Positions 59,019 to 64,000 of a DNA stretch of 64,000 bases are shown here, in pieces. Below the pieces are notes generated by a model that saw only the letters and a program-made list of their open reading frames with translations, had not been told where the DNA came from and ran no database searches. Position 1 is the first letter of the stretch; every line of letters starts with the position of its first letter. The stretch comes from Mucisphaera sp965279675 (lineage in GTDB: Bacteria; Planctomycetota; Phycisphaerae; Phycisphaerales; Phycisphaeraceae): positions 1,550,001 through 1,614,000 of the forward strand of contig NZ_CBDIIJ010000002.1 in the NCBI RefSeq assembly GCF_965279675.1, in the 5' to 3' direction. A program made the position numbers and the translations under genes.

Positions 59019-59780
59019 ATGGCCAAGCAGATCATCGCGACGCTGAGTATTGTCTTTGTGCTTTTTCTGGCGGGGCTTGGCGTGCGCCCGGAACCGCCGA
59101 CCACGGGGTACGAGCTGGGTCGTTGGGCGATCGATCGGCTGCGGATCAATCTGGCGCACGTGCCGAATCTGGTGTTGTACGTGGGGTATCCGCTGGCTGA
59201 GCCGGAGGTTTGGCTTCAGGCGACGCCATTGCCGGACGACCGGGCGCAGCTGCCCAGTGGGCGCGTGATCGAGTTGGATGACATCAACGCGTACGTGCTG
59301 GCGTATACGAACGGTGATTTTCTGGATGGTGTCGCCAGAGAGATGCCGATGCCTGCGGGCGTTTACGCCGTGGATCAGTCGGTGGACGCCGAACCGATCG
59401 AACTGGATACGGACCTGCTGCTGGAGGGGCAGCGGTTTCTGGTGATCGAACACACGGAGTGCCCGTCGAGGCCTTACGACCACCGGTTTTTCACGACGAC
59501 GCTGACGAACACTTCCGATCGCCCGGTTCGAGTGCTCGGGATCACGCAGTACGAGCGTCTGGGCGACCGCTGGCTGAGTCGGCACCGCTTTACTGCTGAG
59601 CAGTTTCGGGTGTGGTATGGCGTGTCCGACTCGGGATGGATCTACCCGGGCGAGTCGGTAGCGGACCCACACAACTACGGCGGTCTGCCGGGCAAGGCGT
59701 TGTGGGCTTATACGTTTGAGACGCGTGCCGGGGCGACGTTCACGGCGGGGGCGGCGCGGCCTCGTCCTAGCGGAGAGTGA
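59019..59780 (+). CDS. Exported or membrane-anchored protein of unknown function
   Basis: 253 residues from ATG 59019. An N-terminal hydrophobic segment (IIATLSIVFVLFLAGLGV) is either a signal peptide or an anchor. The rest is soluble, with no motif I recognise; SGWIYPGESVADPHNYGGLP and FFTTTLTNTSDRPVRVLG suggest a beta-rich fold. It starts 40 bases after the SOD stop and may be cotranscribed with it. The 3' end overlaps the convergent HtrA gene by 14 bases. Confidence 0.75.
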   Translation: MAKQIIATLSIVFVLFLAGLGVRPEPPTTGYELGRWAIDRLRINLAHVPNLVLYVGYPLAEPEVWLQATPLPDDRAQLPSGRVIELDDINAYVLAYTNGDFLDGVAREMPMPAGVYAVDQSVDAEPIELDTDLLLEGQRFLVIEHTECPSRPYDHRFFTTTLTNTSDRPVRVLGITQYERLGDRWLSRHRFTAEQFRVWYGVSDSGWIYPGESVADPHNYGGLPGKALWAYTFETRAGATFTAGAARPRPSGE

Positions 59781-60864
59781 CCTCGACGCGTCGGCGTTCG
59801 CCATCGTTCCAGACGGTCAGGGCGACCGTGTCGCCTGGGGCTCGCTGTTCGAGGACGAGTTGGAGGTCGTTGCTGTCGGTGACGACGTTGCCGTCGACGG
59901 CGAGGATGACGTCGCCCAGCTCGACCCTGCCGAGCAGTCGTCGTGAGGAGCCTTCGAGGCCGGCTGCTTCGGCGGGGGAGCCGGGTTCGACTTCGAGGAT
60001 GAGGACGCCGCGGAGACCGAGCCGGCCGAGGTAGTTGGCGCTGGTGGGGTCGTGGTAGCGGATGCCGATCTGTGGCGGGATGTACCGGCCGTTCTGGATC
60101 AGCTGGGGGACCACGCGTTTGAGGGTGTCGATGGGCACGGCGAAGGCGATGCCGATCGAGGCCCCGGCGGGTGAGAGGATGGCGGTGTTGACCCCGACGA
60201 CCCGGCCTGATGAATCGAGCAGGGGCCCGCCGGAGTTGCCCGGGTTGACGGCGGCATCGGTCTGGATGACGCCTCCGATCGTCCGTCCGTTGAGCGCCTG
60301 GATCTCTCGGTTGAGCGCGGAGACAACGCCCCGGGTGAGGGTGTGGTCGAGGCCGAAGGGGTTGCCGATGGCCAGCACGGTCTGGCCGACCCGGACGCGC
60401 GCGGAATCGCCGTGAGGCAGGGCGTCGATGCGGGAGGTTGTTTCGACTTTCAGGACGGCGAGGTCGTGGCTGGGAGAGACGCCGATGAGTTGGGCGGCGA
60501 CGGGCTCGGGCTGATCGGCGAGGAGGACCTCGATGCCTTCGGCGCGTCGGATGACGTGGAAGTTGGTGACGATGTGGCCCTGCGCGTCCCAGAAGAAGCC
60601 GGAGCCAGAGCCTTCGCGGACCTCGAAGACACGTCGGCGGAGCAGATCGACGCGTCGGCCGAGGGTGTTGATGTTGACGACGGACCCGCGCGAGCGATCG
60701 AAGAGCTCGATGGTTCGGGTCTCTTCGGAGCTTTGGATACCGTCGTGAATGGCGGTGTTCTGAGCGATCGCGGCGTCGTTGTAGAGGCTGCTCAGCCAGA
60801 GCCCTGCGGCGAGGCCGATGGCGAGGGCCAGGGCTGCGGTGGTCGACAGAAGGGTTCGCTTCAT
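59767..60864 (-). CDS. HtrA/DegP-type serine protease with one PDZ domain
   Basis: 365 residues. N-terminal signal or anchor (LSTTAALALAIGLAAGLWLS), then a trypsin-like domain with His103 (VTNFHVIRRA), Asp134 (SPSHDLAVLK) and Ser211 (NPGNSGGPLLDSSG). A single PDZ domain follows (about 265-365: GVLILEVEPGSPAEAAGLEG, GDVILAVDGNVV). One PDZ and an uncleaved-looking N-terminus fit DegS/HhoA-like envelope proteases rather than two-PDZ DegP. The NamZ-like lipoprotein gene lies 9 bases upstream on the same strand, so envelope maintenance is the likely shared theme. Confidence 0.95.
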   Translation of the reverse strand: MKRTLLSTTAALALAIGLAAGLWLSSLYNDAAIAQNTAIHDGIQSSEETRTIELFDRSRGSVVNINTLGRRVDLLRRRVFEVREGSGSGFFWDAQGHIVTNFHVIRRAEGIEVLLADQPEPVAAQLIGVSPSHDLAVLKVETTSRIDALPHGDSARVRVGQTVLAIGNPFGLDHTLTRGVVSALNREIQALNGRTIGGVIQTDAAVNPGNSGGPLLDSSGRVVGVNTAILSPAGASIGIAFAVPIDTLKRVVPQLIQNGRYIPPQIGIRYHDPTSANYLGRLGLRGVLILEVEPGSPAEAAGLEGSSRRLLGRVELGDVILAVDGNVVTDSNDLQLVLEQRAPGDTVALTVWNDGERRRVEVTLR

Positions 60865-60873
60865 CGTGAATCC

Positions 60874-62196
60874 TTACTGGTAGAGCAGGTAGGCGAGTCG
60901 TGAGATGTGGAAGGCCTGGGAATCTCTTTCCCATTGGGCAAAGAGTTCGTCGAGGGGCTTGCCCTGTTCGATCCAGGTGCGGACTGCGGTGGTACCGTTG
61001 GCCTTGTCGAACATGCCGTGTCGTTTTTCGCCCTCGGCCAGTTGGGTTTGGGCATCGAGTTCGTTGAGGATCAGGAAGTTGATCTGGTAGAGGGATTCGG
61101 CGTGGCGCGGGTCGATGTAGATCTGCACCCCGCCGAGGACTTCGCCCTGATGCGTGGCGTAGAAGGGCCGGAAGCGAGCGGGGCGGTAGGTGACGCCTTT
61201 GATGGCGAGGGGTGAGTTGTTGAGGGCTGCTGCGAGGGCATCGGGGTCGACGCCGGTGTCGCCGACGATCTCGAACGGGAGGGTGTAGCCGACACCGTTG
61301 GACATGACGAGGAGTTCGCCGAGGACGCCGGTGGCGGCGTAGGCGTAGGTGCTGCTGGCGAAGGGGATGTGGGGCGAGGTTGGGACCCATTCAAGGCCGG
61401 TGTCTTCCCAGACCATGTCGCGGGTCCAGTATTTCATCTGGATGACTTCGAGGCCGTCGTAGGTGGGGGCGATGCGGTCGCGTTCGAGTTGGGCGAGTTC
61501 GCCCATGGTCATGCCGTGGATGTAGGGGACGTCGAGGTAGCCGATGAAGGAGCGGAGTTCGGGATCGAGCATGGGGCCTTCGACGCGGGTGCCGCCGAGG
61601 GGGTTGGGTCGGTCGAGGACGATGAAGCGTTTGTTCTGTTCAGCGGAGGCTTCGAGGCAGACGCTCATGGTGGAGATGTAGGTGTAGGAGCGGGAGCCGA
61701 TGTCCTGCATATCGAAGATGAGGACGTCGAGGTTTTCGAGCATCTCGGGGGTGGGTTTGCGGGTGTCGCCGTAGAGGGAGAAGACCGGCAGGCCGGTGCG
61801 TGGGTCTTTCTGGTCGTCGATTTTGTCGCCGGCGTAGACGTCGCCCCAGACGCCGTGCTCGGGTCCGAAGAGGGCGACGAGCTGGTAGCCGCCTTGGGCC
61901 TGACCGTCGATGAGGACGTCAACGGTGCTCTTGAGGTTGCCGTCGACGGAGGCGGGGTTGACGACGAGGCCGACGCGTTGGCCGCGCAGGGTTTCGAAGC
62001 CTTTGGCGGCGAGGACGTCGATGCCGAGCATCACGCGTTGGGTGATGGCTTTGGGCTGGTCTCTGGGGACGCGGTAGTCGGCCTTCGATGTGGTGTTGGC
62101 GTCGGTGGTTGACTGGCAGCCGGTGCTGAGTGTGAGCGTCAGCACGAGCAGCAGGAACGAGGTGAGTCTGGCGGGGAGGGAGGCGATCTGATTCAT
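60874..62196 (-). CDS. NamZ-type exo-beta-N-acetylmuramidase lipoprotein (DUF1343, GH171)
   Basis: 440 residues from ATG 62196; the longer reading frame upstream lacks coding character. Signal peptide ends with a lipobox (LTLTLSTGCQSTT). The body is a full DUF1343 domain: GIDVLAAKGFETLRGQRVGL, VALFGPEHGVWGDVYAGDKI, VFSLYGDTRKPTPEMLENLD, IFDMQDIGSRSYTYISTM, DRPNPLGGTRVEGPML and WVPTSPHIPFASSTYAYAAT. DUF1343 is now the GH171 family whose founding member NamZ releases N-acetylmuramic acid from peptidoglycan fragments. As a lipoprotein it would act in the periplasm or cell surface. Cotranscription with the HtrA gene 9 bases downstream is likely. Confidence 0.9.
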   Translation of the reverse strand: MNQIASLPARLTSFLLLVLTLTLSTGCQSTTDANTTSKADYRVPRDQPKAITQRVMLGIDVLAAKGFETLRGQRVGLVVNPASVDGNLKSTVDVLIDGQAQGGYQLVALFGPEHGVWGDVYAGDKIDDQKDPRTGLPVFSLYGDTRKPTPEMLENLDVLIFDMQDIGSRSYTYISTMSVCLEASAEQNKRFIVLDRPNPLGGTRVEGPMLDPELRSFIGYLDVPYIHGMTMGELAQLERDRIAPTYDGLEVIQMKYWTRDMVWEDTGLEWVPTSPHIPFASSTYAYAATGVLGELLVMSNGVGYTLPFEIVGDTGVDPDALAAALNNSPLAIKGVTYRPARFRPFYATHQGEVLGGVQIYIDPRHAESLYQINFLILNELDAQTQLAEGEKRHGMFDKANGTTAVRTWIEQGKPLDELFAQWERDSQAFHISRLAYLLYQ

Positions 62197-62264
62197 GGCA
62201 CCACCGGTGGGTTCAGGGGTTGTGGTTGATCGATGGCGGCGGGGTCGCACGCCGCGCGTTGATA

Positions 62265-63284
62265 CTAGAACTGACGGAGGAAGCGGACGTCGTTTTCGAA
62301 CAGCAGGCGGATGTCGGGGATCTGGTGCTTGCGCATGGCCAGGCGTTCGATGCCGAGGCCGAAGGCGAAGCCGGTCCATTCTTCGGGGTCGTAGCCGACC
62401 TGCTCGAAGACGGCGGGGTCGACCATGCCGCAGCCGCCGACTTCCATCCACTCGACGCCTTTGCCGAGGTCGATCTTGACGTAGAGCTCGGCGGAGGGCT
62501 CGGTGAAGGGGAAGTAGGAGGGGACGAGTTTGATCTCGGCGTCCTCGCCCCAGAAGGCGTGGGCAAACTGGACGAGTGTTGTTTTGAGATCGACCATCGT
62601 GACGTTGCGGTCGACGTAGAGGCCCTCGATCTGGTGGAACATCGAGTAGTGGGTGGCGTCGTGCTCGTCGGGTCGGTAGACGCGGCCCGGCGAGATGATG
62701 CGGACCGGGGGTTTGGTCTGCTCCATCACCCGGATCTGTACGGTCGAGGTCTGAGATCGGAGCAGGGCGGGTCGGCCTTCATCGGAGTCGCCCGGCGCGT
62801 CGAGGTAGAAGTTGTCGGCGGGGTCGCGGGCGGGGTGCTCCTCGGGGATGTTGAGGGCGACGAAGTTGTGGTGGTCGTCCTCGACTTCGGGTCCGGTGGC
62901 GACGTCGAAGCCCATGCGGCCGAAGAGCTCGACGAGTTCGGCGACGGTCTGGGGGATGATGTGCTGGCGGCCCCGCCGGGGGTCGGCGGGGGGTTCGGTG
63001 ATGTCGATGAGGGGTCCGGAGCCGGTTTTGCCGGAGGCGGCGGTGCCCAGGCCGTCCTTGCGGGCCTCGAAGGCCTGGGTGATCTGCTGTTTGAGGGCGT
63101 TGGCCCCCTGGCCGAAGGCCTTCTTCTGATCGGCGGGGACCTCTTTCATGAGGCCCATAAGTGCTTTAAGTTCCCCTTTGGAACCGAGATATTTGATTCT
63201 GAAGGCTTCGAGCATGGCGGGGTCCGCCACGGCATCGAGGTCTTTCAGGGCCCGTGTTTCGAGTTCGCCAATCCGCTCCAGCAT
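62265..63284 (-). CDS. pheS: Phenylalanyl-tRNA synthetase alpha subunit
   Basis: 339 residues from ATG 63284, where the coiled coil starts normally (LERIGELETRALKDLDAVAD). An N-terminal tRNA-binding coiled coil precedes the class II core: GFDVATGPEVEDDHHNFVAL, SQTSTVQIRVM (normally RTHTSPVQ), ISPGRVYRPDEHDATHYSMF HQIEGLYVD, and motif 3 GFAFGLGIERLAM. It forms an alpha2-beta2 complex with PheT. pheT is not downstream, so the two subunit genes are unlinked here; the next gene is the DUF1343 lipoprotein 68 bases on. Confidence 0.96.
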   Translation of the reverse strand: MLERIGELETRALKDLDAVADPAMLEAFRIKYLGSKGELKALMGLMKEVPADQKKAFGQGANALKQQITQAFEARKDGLGTAASGKTGSGPLIDITEPPADPRRGRQHIIPQTVAELVELFGRMGFDVATGPEVEDDHHNFVALNIPEEHPARDPADNFYLDAPGDSDEGRPALLRSQTSTVQIRVMEQTKPPVRIISPGRVYRPDEHDATHYSMFHQIEGLYVDRNVTMVDLKTTLVQFAHAFWGEDAEIKLVPSYFPFTEPSAELYVKIDLGKGVEWMEVGGCGMVDPAVFEQVGYDPEEWTGFAFGLGIERLAMRKHQIPDIRLLFENDVRFLRQF

Positions 63285-63397
63285 GGGCAGAGCATACCCC
63301 AACCGGGCGGGTTCTGACCGGTGGTGCCGGCGGTCTTTGCGGGGATTGTGCGGGTTGCTCACAAAGTGCTAACAGCGCGCTACTAGTGTTTTACAGG

Positions 63398-63604
63398 CCC
63401 TTCCGGAAGGGGGCTTGCTTTGAGGCGTTGCCTCAAGACGATTGGTGGTTGCCTGGCGGTCACGGAGGAGGACCGCTGGGGAGAACGCGGTCTCGCGGCG
63501 CTGTTGGGAGAAGCGGAGCCACGGATCGCGAGGGGAGACCTGGGGAGAGAGCGTGGGGTATCGGGATTGACGGCCCAGTGATGGGTCGCTTTCCCGATTT
63601 TTTT
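63398..63604 (+). ncRNA. Structured small RNA or mRNA leader (unassigned)
   Basis: The 378-base gap between pheS and the last gene has no protein-coding frame I believe, but it is strongly structured on the + strand. Hairpins: CCCTTCCGGAAGGG (63398-63411); TTGAGGC/GCCTCAA with a 3-base loop (63420-63436); GCGGTC/GACCGC with loop ACGGAGGAG (63456-63476); CGCG/CGCG (63486-63497); and a terminator at the 3' end. About eight GGA triplets lie in loops or single strands from 63464 to 63547. It matches no 6S, SRP, RNase P, tmRNA or riboswitch core that I can recognise. The 5' end is unknown. It could be a free small RNA or a leader for the gene at 63663. Confidence 0.5.
63560..63604 (+). terminator. 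Intrinsic terminator
   Basis: ATCGGGA (63560-63566) pairs with TCCCGAT (63592-63598); an inner stem CGGCCCA/TGGGTCG closes a GTGA loop. Seven T residues follow (63598-63604). It lies 46 bases before the AGGAGG of the next gene, a position that would also suit conditional attenuation. Confidence 0.88.
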
Positions 63605-63662
63605 ATGCGCGACGTGCTGGGGTGATTCGGGATAGGCTCGCGGCTCCGCCAGGAGGGCCGTC

Positions 63663-64000
63663 ATGCCTGCGATGCTGATTCAACTGCTGCTTGTTGCCCT
63701 GATGTTCCTGTCGGGCTGGTGGCTGGCGCGCGTGGGGCTGAAGGCGAAGCTGGGCAACGGGGACGAGTGGTTGCTGCGGAAGCGGGTGCTGGTGGTCGGG
63801 TGGCTGGTGTTTGTGCTGCTGCAGGGGTATCGGTTGACGGTGGACTTTGTGCCGGGTTTCGACATCCCACTGCACTATTGCGATGTGGCGTTGCCGGTCG
63901 GGTTGCTGGCAATCGCGACGGGGGTACGGTGGCTGCGGGCGACGTTGCTGTTCTGGACGTTTGGTTTGAGCTGGAATGCCTGGATCACGCCGGCGGTGGC
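63663..64000 (+). CDS. YwaF/TIGR02206-like multi-pass membrane protein (partial, runs off right edge)
   Basis: ATG 63663 has AGGAGG at 63651-63656 with 6-base spacing and the frame stays open to the edge (112 codons visible). Four hydrophobic segments are seen, with FDIPLHYCDVALPVGLLAIA, matching the LPLHxC motif of the YwaF/TIGR02206 family, and WTFGLSWNAWITPAV near the edge. The family is related to TMEM164 and its bacterial members are uncharacterised. Transcription would pass through the terminator-bearing leader just upstream. Confidence 0.78.
   Translation, partial: MPAMLIQLLLVALMFLSGWWLARVGLKAKLGNGDEWLLRKRVLVVGWLVFVLLQGYRLTVDFVPGFDIPLHYCDVALPVGLLAIATGVRWLRATLLFWTFGLSWNAWITPAV

Noticed and set aside
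59708..61390. 560-residue minus-strand frame over the HtrA and NamZ genes
   Set aside because: Different frame of two real genes on the same strand; Arg/Pro-rich with no motif.
62197..62451. 85-residue upstream extension of the NamZ-like protein
   Set aside because: It is Arg-rich antisense-like sequence running into pheS, while the ATG at 62196 starts a normal lipoprotein signal.
1..64000. CRISPR arrays, insertion sequences, prophage or integrated elements
   Set aside because: No regular direct repeats, transposase, integrase or phage genes found; the lone tRNA has no attachment-site-like duplication that I could see.

Overview
The window is high-GC DNA that looks chromosomal, probably from a planctomycete of the class Phycisphaerae. 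The reasons are inference from gene content: prepilins with a C-terminal H-X9-DG motif, secreted proteins ending in dockerin-like calcium repeats plus a PEP-CTERM sorting tail, a type IV pilus/type II secretion-like apparatus, a formylglycine-generating enzyme and a RubisCO-like protein. I see no transposase, integrase, phage gene, CRISPR array or rRNA.

Region 1 (1-12 kb) is a secretion or pilus machine. A leftward operon encodes five pseudopilin-type proteins joined by ATGA overlaps, two of them with extra globular domains. Divergent from it, a rightward operon encodes an orphan sensor histidine kinase, a STAS protein, GspE ATPase, GspF and PilM/PilN/PilO/PilP-like platform proteins. The secretin and prepilin peptidase are not in the window.

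Region 2 (12-27 kb) is a carbohydrate locus under a LacI-family regulator. Four operator-like sites of the TGTAAGCGCTTACG type lie before the regulator, before a GH144-like secreted endo-glucanase gene followed by a GH94 1,2-beta-oligoglucan phosphorylase-like gene, and before a run of exported genes (two related PEP-CTERM proteins, an H-X9-DG prepilin and two large glycosidase-like proteins). The best reading is a beta-1,2-glucan utilisation locus.

Region 3 (27-54 kb) is mixed housekeeping and accessory DNA: formylglycine-generating enzyme, a cNMP/glutaredoxin-like/flavin reductase fusion, tRNA-Pro(CGG), purC, MarR, mtnA, CPBP protease, SWIM-SNF2 helicase, RRM protein, a degenerate RibBA, M16 peptidase, a WCQPC thioredoxin, a nucleotide-sugar dehydrogenase, a dockerin/PEP-CTERM protein, a heterodimeric ABC exporter, a clan GH-A-like glycosidase, a RubisCO-like protein fused to a cupin, RNase D and a glutamine amidotransferase. 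The RubisCO-like/cupin fusion together with mtnA suggests an MTA-isoprenoid shunt that returns methylthioadenosine carbon to DXP; this is the most interesting candidate system here.

Region 4 (54-64 kb) has a QueC-like protein with a damaged PP-loop, a small ECF sigma/anti-sigma-like cluster, a phosphoesterase, a Tat-exported superoxide dismutase, an HtrA protease, a NamZ-type muramidase lipoprotein, pheS, a structured leader or small RNA ending in an intrinsic terminator, and the start of a YwaF/TIGR02206-like membrane protein. Base composition is strand-polarised: the + strand is C-rich from about 18 to 54 kb whichever strand is coding, and G-rich outside, with a sharp change near 54.06 kb.
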